From Chloroflexota bacterium (lineage in GTDB: Bacteria > Chloroflexota > Anaerolineae > Aggregatilineales > Phototrophicaceae): 54,391 bases of DNA. Made by a program: the position numbers and the translations under genes. The notes beneath the pieces were generated by a model. The model had not been told where the DNA came from. It made no database searches and worked only from the letters and a program-made list of their open reading frames with translations. This document shows positions 40,842 to 50,073 of the stretch, piece by piece. Location: positions 1 through 54,391 of the forward strand of contig JAPOYT010000214.1 in the NCBI GenBank assembly GCA_026706445.1, in the 5' to 3' direction. Each line of letters begins with the position of its first letter. Position 1 is the first letter of the stretch.

Positions 40842-42098
40842 ATGGCATACGACAAGATCACGGCGCCAAGCTCGGGAGAAAAGATCAGTTTCAGCGACGG
40901 CAAGATGCAGACGCCGGACAATCCGATCCTGCTATTCATTGAAGGAGACGGCATCGGCTACGACATCATGACCGCCAGCAAGCGAATCTGGGACGCGGCG
41001 GTGGACAAGGCATTTGGCGGCAAGCGACAAATCTCCTGGATGGAAGTGTACGCCGGGGAGAAGGCGGCGGGCATTTATGACGGAAATTACATGCCGGAGG
41101 AGACATTTGAAGCCTTCCGCGAATACAAAGTCGGCATCAAGGGACCCTTGACCACGCCGGTCGGCGGCGGCTTCCGCAGCCTGAATGTGACCCTGCGTCA
41201 GGTGCTTGATCTGTATAGTTGTGTGAGACCGGTGCGCTGGTATGAAGGCGTGCCCAGTCCGCTAAAGCAGCCCGAAGACGTGGACGTGGTCATTTTCCGC
41301 GAAAACACCGAGGATACTTACGCCGGCATCGAATACGAATCGGGAACGCCTGAGAACAAAAAGCTGGCTGAATTCCTGAAACGCGAATTGGGCGCCACCA
41401 ATTTCTTCCCCGATGCCGGACTTGGGATAAAGCCGATCAGCCCCTTCGGCAGCAAACGGCTGATCCGCGCTGCCATTCAATACGCGATCGACCGCGGGCG
41501 CAGCAGCGTCACGCTGGTGCACAAGGGCAATATCCAGAAGTTCACCGAAGGCGCCTTTCAAAAATGGGGTTATGAACTGGCGCGCGAAGAATTCCCGGAG
41601 CAGACGATTTCCTGGGACGATGTCGCCGCCAATCACAATGGCAGTGTGCCCAAGGGCAGGATTCTGATTCAGGATACGATCGCCGACATCATGTTCCAGA
41701 AGATGCTGCTCCGGCCGCGCGAGCACGATGTCATCGCCACGACCAACCTAAATGGCGATTATCTCAGCGATGCGCTGGCGGCCGAAGTGGGCGGTGTTGG
41801 CATTGCGCCCGGCGCCAATATCGGCGACGAGATCGCGCTCTTTGAGGCAACTCACGGCACGGCGCCCAAGTACACCAATAAAGACATGGTCAACCCGGGT
41901 TCGCTGCTATTCAGCGGCGTCATGATGCTCGAGCATTTGGATTGGTTCGAAGCGGCTGAGCTCATCACCAAAGCCTACGAAAAGACCATCGATCAGCGCT
42001 ATGTCACCTACGATTTCGCGCGCCAGATGGAGAACGCGACCAAGGTCCCGACAAGCGAATTCGCCACTCGCATCATCGATAACATGGATTCGGTTTGA
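40842..42098 (+). CDS. icd: Isocitrate dehydrogenase, NADP-dependent
   Basis: A 418-residue, E. coli-type isocitrate dehydrogenase: the TCA step from isocitrate to 2-oxoglutarate. Substrate loop [13 protein letters not shown] (about 107-119) includes the serine that AceK phosphorylates in E. coli. Coenzyme residues are of the NADP kind: [14 protein letters not shown] (Lys-Tyr) and VTYDFARQ (Tyr and Arg). ATG follows AAGGGAGG. A strong terminator follows. No aceK is in view. Confidence 0.97.
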   Translation: MAYDKITAPSSGEKISFSDGKMQTPDNPILLFIEGDGIGYDIMTASKRIWDAAVDKAFGGKRQISWMEVYAGEKAAGIYDGNYMPEETFEAFREYKVGIKGPLTTPVGGGFRSLNVTLRQVLDLYSCVRPVRWYEGVPSPLKQPEDVDVVIFRENTEDTYAGIEYESGTPENKKLAEFLKRELGATNFFPDAGLGIKPISPFGSKRLIRAAIQYAIDRGRSSVTLVHKGNIQKFTEGAFQKWGYELAREEFPEQTISWDDVAANHNGSVPKGRILIQDTIADIMFQKMLLRPREHDVIATTNLNGDYLSDALAAEVGGVGIAPGANIGDEIALFEATHGTAPKYTNKDMVNPGSLLFSGVMMLEHLDWFEAAELITKAYEKTIDQRYVTYDFARQMENATKVPTSEFATRIIDNMDSV

Positions 42099-42165
42099 GA
42101 CTGCCGCCGGACCTTCTCAACAATGCGAGTGTCGTCGAGCCGGAACTTCACCGCTAAAGTCCACA

Positions 42166-42191
42166 GGGCGGCGCTAAACTGCCGCCCTTTT
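42166..42191 (+). terminator. Intrinsic terminator after icd
   Basis: GGGCGGC and GCCGCCC pair perfectly around an 8-base loop (GCTAAACT), followed by four T. It ends the icd transcript 68 bases after the stop. Confidence 0.85.
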
Positions 42192-42270
42192 CATCTGTTC
42201 TGCGATCAGCCCGCTGCAGCCGACTTGCGCCCTTTGTCTGATTTGCGCTTTTCCCTAGAATTGAAGCTGG

Positions 42271-43452
42271 ATGCCAGCGAACAATACTCCCATGCCGGGT
42301 GACGAATCCGCGCAAGCACAGGCAATCGAGGGATTTTTCAAGCGCGCCCAGGTTAGGCCGGTTCGACCTTATTCCCGGCCGCTGCTGATTCTTCTGATCA
42401 TACTCTTGTTGGGCGCCGTCATCTGGCGATCGCCCGCGTTGCTCGCCACCGCGTTCGCGGCCGGCGCGCTTTTGATCGTGACATTGACACGCAAGAGTAT
42501 CGTCAAGCAGGTCAAAGTGCGCCTTGCCGGATCCGAGTTCACCGTCGAAGGCGACGGCTATGACATGCGCGTTGAGGCGCCCTTCCGATTCAAGACCGGC
42601 GTTGAACGTAACCCCGCGACCGAAAAAGACGAGGAAAGCTGTTTCGTGCGCATGGTGATTGATGTTCAGGGCATGCCGCTCGTAATGGAGGAGCAAGTGC
42701 AGGCCGGTTATTATCCGCCGCAACTGGACGAAATCGTTGGCATTTCCAGCGCGCTCGGCATCGCCGAATTGACAAGCCTCACCCCGTACCCGGGGACGCT
42801 CTGGTCCCTTATCGAAGGCTTGGAAGCCCTGACGCAAGCCAGCCCGGCAGCGGAGTTCGAGGATAGTGTAGAAAGCCTGTTCCGCATCGGCAGACAGCAA
42901 CTGGCGGACAAGGATTACATGGAAGCGATTGAAACTTTCAGCGCGCTCTTGCGGCAGCGCCCCGATTCCGCGCCGGCATATTACAGCCGCGGCGCAGCGC
43001 GTTATCATGCCCGTACAGATCTGGACAAAGCGGTCAACGACTTGACAACTGCCTTGCGCCTCGAGCCCAATCAACATAAAGCATACCGGCTGCGCGGTCT
43101 TGTGCGGGCGCAGCTAGGCGATTGGGCTGGCTTGCGTGACGACTGCTCGCTGGCGCTGCAATTTCATCCAACCAGCGCCGAACTTCATAGTCTGCGAGGA
43201 ACCGCCTGTTATCGCTTGAAAGACTATGAAGCGGCGCTGGCCAATTTTGATGATGCTGTCCGCCTTGACGCCAGCCGGCATGAGGCATTCTATAATCGCG
43301 GCTTGGCAAGGCATCGGCAAAGCAACCTGACCGGGGCATTTGAAGATTTTCAACAAGCGCTCAAGCTGAATCCAGACCATATCGAGGCGCAGCGAAATAT
43401 GCAGACGATTCGGAAGCAGCTCGCGCGCAGACAGTCTGGACCAGGGTCTTGA
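42271..43452 (+). CDS. TPR protein with N-terminal membrane anchor
   Basis: A 393-residue protein. Two adjacent hydrophobic segments (SRPLLILLIILLLGAVIW and SPALLATAFAAGALLIV, about 32-68), a middle domain of unknown type (about 75-200), then five or so tetratricopeptide repeats to the end, for example YMEAIETFSALLRQRPDSAP and YEAALANFDDAVRLDASRHE. TPRs mediate protein contacts. No function is evident. ATG 42271 has a weak ribosome site; ATG 42292 is possible. Convergent with the methyltransferase-like gene. Confidence 0.82.
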   Translation: MPANNTPMPGDESAQAQAIEGFFKRAQVRPVRPYSRPLLILLIILLLGAVIWRSPALLATAFAAGALLIVTLTRKSIVKQVKVRLAGSEFTVEGDGYDMRVEAPFRFKTGVERNPATEKDEESCFVRMVIDVQGMPLVMEEQVQAGYYPPQLDEIVGISSALGIAELTSLTPYPGTLWSLIEGLEALTQASPAAEFEDSVESLFRIGRQQLADKDYMEAIETFSALLRQRPDSAPAYYSRGAARYHARTDLDKAVNDLTTALRLEPNQHKAYRLRGLVRAQLGDWAGLRDDCSLALQFHPTSAELHSLRGTACYRLKDYEAALANFDDAVRLDASRHEAFYNRGLARHRQSNLTGAFEDFQQALKLNPDHIEAQRNMQTIRKQLARRQSGPGS

Positions 43453-43527
43453 GCCACTCGCTACGCTTTTCCTCCAAGACTTCGCCTTGTTGTCCAAGAG
43501 GTCATGCCACCAGAACACTGATTTTCA

Positions 43528-44223
43528 TCAACGTCCAAGAAAATGCCGAGCGAGAGAGCGCAAGCTAACGCGCCTCGGCGGAATTCGACGTGGCGGATTC
43601 GGCGCCTTCGACATTGGCGCAAGTTTCTGCATTATCGCCAGTCCCATGTCGCCCAGATGGTATTCCAACTGCAGGTCGTCTTCGTTTGCGTAGAAGAAAT
43701 CCAGGACAACCTGCCAAATTGACCGCCAGACGATCTCATTCTCAACATAATCTTTGCGCTGGCCGCGCATATAGGGTCCGGGGTCGACATCATGAAAGGC
43801 GATCCAGCCTCCCTGGCGCACTAACGGATACCACAGCTCCAGCAACCGCCTAACATGCCTGGCGAAATGCAGGCTGTCGATGAAGATCAGATCGATTCCT
43901 TCCTTCAAGATTGGCGCCTCCTGCAGAATCCGTTCCTGCTCGGTGTCATCAATCTGCAGAAACGTCCAGCATTCGGATTCTATGGCATCAGAGCAGTCGC
44001 GGATGTCCAGCGAAATCAAGCTGCCGCCCTTTCGTTCGACAGCGTGCGCCAACACGCCGGCCGACCAGCCCTTGTCCACACCGCATTCCAATACAACCGG
44101 CGCCTCTACCTGGCAAACACGCCGATGCATGGCCATCAGTTGCGTAGCATGCTTGCCGAAAACGCCAGGTCCGCCTTCCGCATCGAACACCGTCTGCAAA
44201 TTGTAGTGCTTTGTGACGACCAT
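43528..44223 (-). CDS. SAM-methyltransferase / cephalosporin hydroxylase-like protein
   Basis: A 231-residue Rossmann-fold protein of the Methyltransf_24/CmcI type. Motif I is VVLECGVDKGWSAGVLA, then SLISLDIRDCSD, and IDLIFIDSLHFARHVRRLLE with the acidic residues that bind metal in catechol-like methyltransferases; GGWIAFHDVDPGPY follows. Such proteins occur near sugar and natural-product genes. ATG is fixed by AGGAGGGATC. Acceptor unknown. Confidence 0.78.
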   Translation of the reverse strand: MVVTKHYNLQTVFDAEGGPGVFGKHATQLMAMHRRVCQVEAPVVLECGVDKGWSAGVLAHAVERKGGSLISLDIRDCSDAIESECWTFLQIDDTEQERILQEAPILKEGIDLIFIDSLHFARHVRRLLELWYPLVRQGGWIAFHDVDPGPYMRGQRKDYVENEIVWRSIWQVVLDFFYANEDDLQLEYHLGDMGLAIMQKLAPMSKAPNPPRRIPPRRVSLRSLARHFLGR

Positions 44224-44283
44224 GATCCCTCCTGCTCTTGCATGGGCGCTTTTACCGTTTCATATCAAACCAATGGGCCAGGC

Positions 44284-44324
44284 GCTCGGTCAACTCAGGC
44301 ATTGATTCGCGTCGTTGACCGAGC
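44284..44324. repeat. Perfect 11 bp inverted repeat
   Basis: GCTCGGTCAAC at 44284-44294 and GTTGACCGAGC at 44314-44324 are exact inverted copies, 19 bases apart, in the gap between the arsC remnant and the methyltransferase gene. No T run follows on either strand. It might be an operator, a Rho-linked hairpin, or the ends of a lost insertion. Confidence 0.5.
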
Positions 44325-44334
44325 CCGTGTCACA

Positions 44335-44631
44335 TCATTTCAACTGATTCTGGCTCTTAAGCCACTCACGGAACCTTATCTCCAAGCCATCGCGCAGGGA
44401 AATGAACGACTCCAGCACGGCGTTTTCATCAACCTCGACAGCCGCGGGATCTGGAAAGCTCCGATGGATGCGCATGGCGCGCATCGCATACGGACTGACG
44501 CTTGATGGCGCGCGTCCGGCGCTGTAAATATCAACGATATCGCCGCCCAGATGGCGCAGCAAGCCCTCGCCCATCTGAGAACCTGCGGAGTTTGCAGTGC
44601 ACAGGATGAAACCTTGCAACTTGTCCGCCAA
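44335..44631 (-). pseudogene. Arsenate reductase (ArsC, low-MW phosphatase type) remnant
   Basis: A 98-residue frame that aligns with both ends of thioredoxin-type ArsC but lacks the middle. The N-terminus [21 protein letters not shown] matches the CX5R phosphatase loop and [17 protein letters not shown] continues it; the C-terminus jumps to [19 protein letters not shown]. About 35-40 residues, with the catalytic Asp region and redox cysteines, are missing. Arg of the CX5R loop is Gly17, and only Cys11 remains. It cannot be an ordinary reductase. The frame is open, so the deletion was in phase. It lies just below modB. Confidence 0.7.
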
Positions 44632-44682
44632 AGTCTTCCACTCCTTAACCGAAGTTTGCGCGCGGATGAGCCTGCAATCAGA

Positions 44683-45486
44683 TTACGTCATCTTGTCCTG
44701 CGCGCGCGCCAGCCATTGCGACAATGAGAGCGCAATTAAAGCGAGCGCGATCAAGATCAGCCCAGTCCAAATGGCGGCATTGATATCCCGCTCAAATATG
44801 CTGTAGACCAGCAGCGGCATCGTCTGCGTCTTTCCCTGCAGATTGCCAGCGAATAAAATGGTCGCCCCGAATTCACCCAGCGCCCGCGCCCAGCTGAGAA
44901 TCATGCCAGAAATCAGCGCGCGCCAGGCGATCGGCAGCGTGATATGCCAGAACATCAGCCAGCCATGCGCGCCATCTACGCGGGCGGCATCTTCGATCTC
45001 GGCCGATATGCCGGAGAAGCCCACTTGCGCCGAGCGGATATAGAATGGCGCCGAGATGAAGAATTGGGCGAGAATGACCGCCACAATCGAAAACGGAATA
45101 ATGATGCCAGCATCGGCTAACAACGAACCAATGGCGCCGCGCCGGCCGAATGTGAGCAGCAGCGCCAACCCGGCGACGGCCGGCGGCATCACGATCGGCA
45201 ATTCGATGAACAGGCTGACCAGGCGCTTTCCGCTGAATTCATAGCGGGAGAGGACGAATGCGAGCGGCGTGCCCAACGCGGCAGCCAAACAGACAACCGC
45301 GAACGTGGATGTGAAACTAAGCAGCGCAGCGGAAAGTATCGTCGCCGAGTCGGGCAAGCCATCCCAGGCGCGGGATGCGACACCGTTGACCAGCAGCACA
45401 ATGACGGGCGCCGCCAGCAGCAAAATCGCTAACGCGCTTGCGGCAAAAACGAGAAGATTATCCGTCCTCAATTGTCGCTGCTTCAC
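44683..45486 (-). CDS. modB: Molybdate ABC transporter permease
   Basis: A 267-residue permease with about six helices. The EAA-type coupling loop is IEDAARVDGAHGWLMFWHIT and it is followed by ALISGMILSWARALGEFGATILFAGN, a hallmark of ModB/CysT. I chose GTG 45486, preceded by GAGGTCGAGT, which overlaps modA by 29 bases; a longer frame to 45558 is less likely. The ATPase modC is not found here: the next genes are an arsC remnant and a methyltransferase. Confidence 0.88.
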   Translation of the reverse strand: MKQRQLRTDNLLVFAASALAILLLAAPVIVLLVNGVASRAWDGLPDSATILSAALLSFTSTFAVVCLAAALGTPLAFVLSRYEFSGKRLVSLFIELPIVMPPAVAGLALLLTFGRRGAIGSLLADAGIIIPFSIVAVILAQFFISAPFYIRSAQVGFSGISAEIEDAARVDGAHGWLMFWHITLPIAWRALISGMILSWARALGEFGATILFAGNLQGKTQTMPLLVYSIFERDINAAIWTGLILIALALIALSLSQWLARAQDKMT

Positions 45487-46360
45487 ACTCGACCTCGGGC
45501 GCGTCGTCCTCGTCCCTTGATTTTGCAGCCGTCGCAGGAGGCGCTTCCGTCGGCTCAATGTCGTCTAGTATAGCAGGCCAGCAGAAGCCGTGGGCCGCAA
45601 GGAATCCACGCGCCTTTTCCGAGCGGATGAATCGCAAGAATGATTCAGCCAAGCCAGGATTGGCAGCGTCAGTAAGTGGCGCGATCGGATACGATGCCAA
45701 TTGATTGTGCCGCTCCGCAATGGGAATCGTGATGACTCGATCAACGATGTCGCCAAGCGCATCAGACCGGTAGACAACTCCGGCATCGGCCTCGCCCAAA
45801 GCGACGCGGGCGACCACCTGCCGTACGTTGCTCTCTTCCGATACAAGATTTGCCAGCACGCGCGCGCGAAAGTCTTCGCCCCGCTCCACGTTGTAGGAAG
45901 TCAACATCGCATCAGTATAAGCGCGAATCGGGGTCCCGGGCGCCGCCAGCACCAGTAAGACTCCGTTTTCCGCCAGTTCCTCAAATGTGTCAACATTCGC
46001 AGGGTTGTCAGCCGGAACGATCAGCGCGAGCCGGTTGTGAGCGAAGGTCTCCACGTCTTCTTCTTTAACCCTTCCGGCTTTGACAACATTCTCCATTTGC
46101 AGTTCGTTGGCGCTGGCGAAGATATCGGCCGGCGCGCCGGCGCTTAGCTGCGCCGCCAAGGTTGACGAGCTGGCGAAGTTCAACAAGACCGCGACATCGG
46201 GATTCACCTTAGCGAAAGCGTCTCGAATCTCTTCAAACACATCAGTTAGCGAGGTCGCCGCGTAGATTGTCAGGCTCGTTCGCTGTTGATCCTGCGCGCC
46301 GCCGTTCCAGACTGCGAGGCTTAGCGCCAGAAGCGCCGGCAGAAATACGCGAATGCGCAT
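45458..46360 (-). CDS. modA: Molybdate ABC transporter substrate-binding protein
   Basis: A 300-residue periplasmic-type binding protein with a signal peptide (about 1-22, RIRVFLPALLALSLAVWNGG). Family motifs: LTIYAATSLTDVFEEI, NFASSSTLAAQLSAGAPADIFAS, and GEADAGVVYRSDAL, which line the oxyanion site. The last 35 residues (PTEAPPATAAKSRDEDD and on) are an extra acidic, low-complexity tail. ATG is fixed by GGAGAATCTG. modB follows with a 29-base overlap. Confidence 0.92.
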   Translation of the reverse strand: MRIRVFLPALLALSLAVWNGGAQDQQRTSLTIYAATSLTDVFEEIRDAFAKVNPDVAVLLNFASSSTLAAQLSAGAPADIFASANELQMENVVKAGRVKEEDVETFAHNRLALIVPADNPANVDTFEELAENGVLLVLAAPGTPIRAYTDAMLTSYNVERGEDFRARVLANLVSEESNVRQVVARVALGEADAGVVYRSDALGDIVDRVITIPIAERHNQLASYPIAPLTDAANPGLAESFLRFIRSEKARGFLAAHGFCWPAILDDIEPTEAPPATAAKSRDEDDAPEVECEAATIEDG

Positions 46361-46384
46361 CAGATTCTCCGTTTGCGAGATCGA

Positions 46385-46412
46385 ATCTTATGCCAAGTCG
46401 ATAATAATGCAA
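46385..46412 (-). promoter_or_regulatory. modA promoter
   Basis: Minus strand TTGCAT (46407-46412), 16 bp, TAAGAT (46385-46390). The start would lie about 18 bases before the modA ATG. I see no ModE-type operator. Confidence 0.45.
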
Positions 46413-46571
46413 GCGCCTGCGCGTTCCAACTCAACGCTTACTGCGGCGCTGGCAGGTTCTGGCGCCCCAAACGCGTGGCTGTCATACGCTAATCCGACGC
46501 TTGCCTAACGATTGCTTGCCGCTCGCAGATTATCGTTTATCTTAACTGGCAAGCAGCTTATTGAGGATATC

Positions 46572-47195
46572 ATGCGTTACGGCGGCCGGTCGGGACCACC
46601 ATCATGGTTTGTCATTTTGCTTGGCATAGCCATAGTATTTGGACTCTATTACCTTTGGGCTGGCCTGCGCAACTTTATGTCCACCGGCGTCACTGTCGTT
46701 GAATCGACCCAGCAGGCGATCGAGCGTCATACCGCCACGGCGGTGCGGATTCAGGAAATCGCCATCAACGCGCCGACGCCGCTCCCGACTTTCACTCCGA
46801 TACCACCCTGCCAAGATTTCGCCGTGGGCGTGCGCGAGGCAATAGTGCGCGAAGCGCCAGACACCGGCAGCCGAATCCTCGGCGCGCTCAGGCAAGGGGC
46901 AGCAGTATGCGTGATTGCCGCGCTTCCAAACACCGAGTGGTACTTGATTGACGACAATCCCCTGACACGTCGAATCGACAAAGTTTACATGCACCGAGAC
47001 ATCATCTATGCGCTCCACCCTACGCCTACACCGACGATCACGCCGACGCCTTCGCCCACAGCCACGGCGACGCAAACCTTCACACCGAGAGCGCGACCCA
47101 CCATCGCGCAAGCAACCGCAAACAGACATTCGCAACAGCCCCTACCCCGGCCGACTTTCACGCCTTCTCCCACGCGCCCAAGCATCAGCCTTTAG
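46572..47195 (+). CDS. Membrane-anchored SH3-like protein with Thr/Pro-rich tail
   Basis: A 207-residue protein: a short basic N-terminus, one helix (PPSWFVILLGIAIVFGLYYL, about 10-32), an SH3-like domain (about 80-150, VREAIVREAPDTGSRILGAL then AAVCVIAALPNTEWYLID) and a low-complexity tail with TPTPTITPTPSPTATATQT. The plan, with T/P-rich linkers, is common in Chloroflexota surface proteins. I chose ATG 46572, four bases after GAGGA. Role unknown; it may bind the cell envelope. Confidence 0.72.
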   Translation: MRYGGRSGPPSWFVILLGIAIVFGLYYLWAGLRNFMSTGVTVVESTQQAIERHTATAVRIQEIAINAPTPLPTFTPIPPCQDFAVGVREAIVREAPDTGSRILGALRQGAAVCVIAALPNTEWYLIDDNPLTRRIDKVYMHRDIIYALHPTPTPTITPTPSPTATATQTFTPRARPTIAQATANRHSQQPLPRPTFTPSPTRPSISL

Positions 47196-47275
47196 CTTGC
47201 GGTAAAGACCGCATCGACTATACTGACGTCAATATGTCGCCGTCTCGCGTTCGCTGACACTAGCGGCGAAGGGGA

Positions 47276-48523
47276 ATGTATTTGGCCGCCGTAATCCAGG
47301 TTGCAGTTGGCATCATCTTCGTGTTTATCCTCTTGAGCATTGTGGTGACTGAGGTCAACTCACTAATCGCCCGGGCGACCAAATTGCGCGCGAAGACGCT
47401 CCGCGCGACAATAAACTCCGTCATTGAAGACCCGGTGATTCGGGCGAAAGTTTACACCCACCCGCTGATTCAGCTTGTCAAAGCGGAACCGCTAGCTCCA
47501 ACTCAACGCATCTCGCGAGACGAAGCCGAATCGATCGCGAATGGCGCCATTGGCTCGGTCGACTACATTGAAGCGCATACCTTCGTCGATGTCGTCTTGA
47601 ACACGATCAAAGCCGAATCCGACCAGCAGCTATTCGGCGCGCTTCTAAACGTTATCGACGGCATGCCGGCCGGCGCCGAAAGACGCGGCCTGCGCGTGAT
47701 GGTCAATCGAATCGTCACCAGCGGCCAGGGCATGAGCGAACTGCGCAATTCGCTGCGCTATGTGGAGGATCGCCGTTATCGCAGCGCGCTGACCGAAATT
47801 GTCAATCAGATCGACGAAGAAGTCAGCCTGCTCGGTTTGGAGCCGACGACAAACGTTTCGCTTATGGCAGGCATTCATCAGATATCGAATCCCAATTTGC
47901 GCAATGCGCTGTCAACAGTAATGGCGAGCGCCGAGAACATGGAGGTTGCCCGCAGCAACCTGGAAAGCTGGTTCAACAATTCGATGCAGCGCGCCAGCGC
48001 GTCCTACGCCGGCAAGATGAAAAACCTTTCGATAGTCGTAGCGCTCTTCTTTGCGCTCGCGCTCAACATAGACACGCTGCACATCGCGCGGACGCTATGG
48101 GAAGATCCAGCGCGGCGAGAACAAATCAGCAGCGAAGCCAGTTTCTCGGTTCGGAGCGGCGAAATGCAGTCGCAATTGGATGGCAGCGAGGCTGACGATG
48201 AATTTCGAGCGGCGCAAACTGATGATGTGAATTCATTAGAAGACGCGATCGAAACCGGCGCGTCCGTCGCCTACCAGTTGCAAGACATTCAAGACCTGCG
48301 CCTGCCGATCGGCTGGTCCTTTCAGACTATAGGCAATCTCCCGGCCGGCAATTCCACGCTGAATGATCCAAACAATCTCTGGAACTACTTCCCGCAGAAT
48401 AATCCAGACGGCTGGCTGGGGCTTCTGGCGGCAAAGTTTTTCGGAATTGCCGCCACCGTGATCGCGGCCGCGCAAGGCGCGCCTTTCTGGTTTGGCATCG
48501 TCAACAAAATCCTTCGTCGATAA
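47276..48523 (+). CDS. Uncharacterised three-helix membrane protein
   Basis: A 415-residue protein I cannot place in a named family. It has an N-terminal helix (VAVGIIFVFILLSIVVTEVN), a long, mostly helical region (about 60-255) that seems to contain weak internal repeats around RIVTSGQGMSELRNSLRYVE, a middle helix (NLSIVVALFFALALNIDTLH), an acidic loop, and a final helix before the C-terminus GIVNKILRR. The ATG start follows AAGGGG closely; TTG two codons later fits the spacing better. It is 80 bases after the SH3-like gene, so the two may be co-transcribed. Confidence 0.7.
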   Translation: MYLAAVIQVAVGIIFVFILLSIVVTEVNSLIARATKLRAKTLRATINSVIEDPVIRAKVYTHPLIQLVKAEPLAPTQRISRDEAESIANGAIGSVDYIEAHTFVDVVLNTIKAESDQQLFGALLNVIDGMPAGAERRGLRVMVNRIVTSGQGMSELRNSLRYVEDRRYRSALTEIVNQIDEEVSLLGLEPTTNVSLMAGIHQISNPNLRNALSTVMASAENMEVARSNLESWFNNSMQRASASYAGKMKNLSIVVALFFALALNIDTLHIARTLWEDPARREQISSEASFSVRSGEMQSQLDGSEADDEFRAAQTDDVNSLEDAIETGASVAYQLQDIQDLRLPIGWSFQTIGNLPAGNSTLNDPNNLWNYFPQNNPDGWLGLLAAKFFGIAATVIAAAQGAPFWFGIVNKILRR

Positions 48524-48716
48524 CTGTCCCAAGCGCAGGCGAAATCTTCCAGTTGCGGGCGTTTTCTTCGGAGCGAGTTCGCAAATCGCCGAGAGCGTCG
48601 GTCAGCGCGATACAAAAACTTGCGCGTCGGAGTACGGGATCTGGACCTTATGAGGCGCCATCGGATTTGGCGGAAACTCAGACTCCAAACCATCAAATTT
48701 TAGTAGATTTTGTCAG

Positions 48717-48746
48717 TTGACATTTGCCTATGAGTTCGCTCAAAAT
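48717..48746 (+). promoter_or_regulatory. Candidate promoter of the primary sigma factor gene
   Basis: TTGACA (48717-48722), 18 bp, CAAAAT (48741-48746). The -35 is perfect, the -10 moderate. The gap 48524-48823 holds nothing else that I can support. Confidence 0.45.
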
Positions 48747-48823
48747 AGATTCACCAAAGATCATTTACTTCGCAGCCCAATATAAGAATTAAGCTTATTC
48801 ACCGAACGAGTAGAGGTCTAAGA

Positions 48824-49993
48824 GTGATCCAGACACTTGTAGAGCTTGCTGACAAACGTGGTTATGTAACATTTGAACAAATCGTAGAAGCACTTGATGA
48901 TGACGGCGAAGACCGTGTTGCCTTGCGCAATCTCCTGTTTGAACTGGATGAACTCGGGATCGAGCTCCGAAAGGAGCCTGATTCCGCCCAAACCAAGGAC
49001 GTCACCGAGTTCATCGAGCAGGAATACGAGAACCGAGACCACCTCCAAAACCGCTCAGTAGCTGATATAAGCGCCATTTCGTCCGACGATCCCGTCGGAC
49101 TTTATTTTCGGCAAATGGCGCAAGAGCCGCTGTTGACCGCCGCCGACGAAATTGACCTGGCAAAGCGCATTGAGCGCGGATTCAAAGCCCGCATACGCTT
49201 GGATAATCCCGATGTTTTGCAGAAGAGCGATCGTTGGCGGCGCCACTTGCGCCGGCTCGTCTTTGACGGCCAGTGCGCGCGCGAGCACCTGGGACGCGCC
49301 AATACGCGGCTCGTCGTGAGTATCGCCAAGCGCTATATGGGGCAAGGCTTGCCCTTCCCCGACCTCATCCAGGAAGGCAACGTTGGGCTGATGCGCGCGG
49401 TTGACAAATACGACTATTCGCGCGGCAACCGCTTCAGCACCTACGCGACCTGGTGGATTAGGCAAGCGATAACGCGCGCCTTGGCGCAGAAGACGCGAAC
49501 AATCCGTATTCCGCTGCACATGACCGAGCGCATTCGGCAAATGTACCGCGCTGCCCAAGACCTCGAGCAGACGCTAGGTCGCCGCCCCACCGCGGAAGAA
49601 ATCGCCTCGGCAATGGAGGTGGCGGCCGACGCCGTTCGCGCGATGATGGATGCCAGCCAGCACGCGATTGCGCTGGAGCGCCCGGTGGGCGACGATGGCG
49701 ACAGTGAATTTGGCGACTTCATTGAAGATCAGGAGACGATCAGCCCGGTGGATTCCGCCACGCAGAACCTGCTGGAAGAGACGATTGAAGAGGTGCTCGC
49801 CGAGCTGACGCCGCGGCAGAGTCATATTCTGCGGCTGCGCTTTGGGCTGGGCGGCGGCGAGCCCCATACGCTTGAAGAGATCGCCAATAAGTTTGGATTG
49901 AGCCGCGAGCGCATTCGGCAGTTGGAGAAGGAAGCGCTGCGGCGGCTTCGCCATCCTCAGTTGGCGCATAATTTGCGCGACTACCTGGCATAG
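48824..49993 (+). CDS. rpoD: RNA polymerase primary sigma factor (RpoD/SigA)
   Basis: A 389-residue sigma-70 of group 1 type, on the short side. An N-terminal region 1.1-like helical domain (1-50), region 1.2 DPVGLYFRQMAQEPLLTAADE, region 2 with ANTRLVVSIAKRYMGQGLPF and FSTYATWWIRQAITRALAQK, region 3, and region 4.2 LEEIANKFGLSRERIRQLEK. The lack of a long non-conserved insert is usual for Gram-positive-like and Chloroflexota sigmas. The GTG start has a weak ribosome site. A terminator follows at once. Confidence 0.95.
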   Translation: MIQTLVELADKRGYVTFEQIVEALDDDGEDRVALRNLLFELDELGIELRKEPDSAQTKDVTEFIEQEYENRDHLQNRSVADISAISSDDPVGLYFRQMAQEPLLTAADEIDLAKRIERGFKARIRLDNPDVLQKSDRWRRHLRRLVFDGQCAREHLGRANTRLVVSIAKRYMGQGLPFPDLIQEGNVGLMRAVDKYDYSRGNRFSTYATWWIRQAITRALAQKTRTIRIPLHMTERIRQMYRAAQDLEQTLGRRPTAEEIASAMEVAADAVRAMMDASQHAIALERPVGDDGDSEFGDFIEDQETISPVDSATQNLLEETIEEVLAELTPRQSHILRLRFGLGGGEPHTLEEIANKFGLSRERIRQLEKEALRRLRHPQLAHNLRDYLA

Positions 49994-50020
49994 TCTAGAA
50001 TCGCTGATACAAGATTTGTG

Positions 50021-50054
50021 AGCGGACCAAGCTATGTAGTTGGTCGGCTTTTTT
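50021..50054 (+). terminator. Intrinsic terminator after rpoD
   Basis: AGC, a G.G mismatch and GACCAA pair with TTGGTC and GCT around a 9-base loop (GCTATGTAG), followed by a run of T (six in all). Nine pairs; it lies 28 bases after the rpoD stop. Confidence 0.8.
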
Positions 50055-50073
50055 CATATATGGTGACAGCGCC

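Noticed and set aside
44683..45558. Longer modB start at 45558
   Set aside because: It would add 24 basic residues lying entirely within modA and lacks a ribosome site; GTG 45486 has GAGG close upstream.
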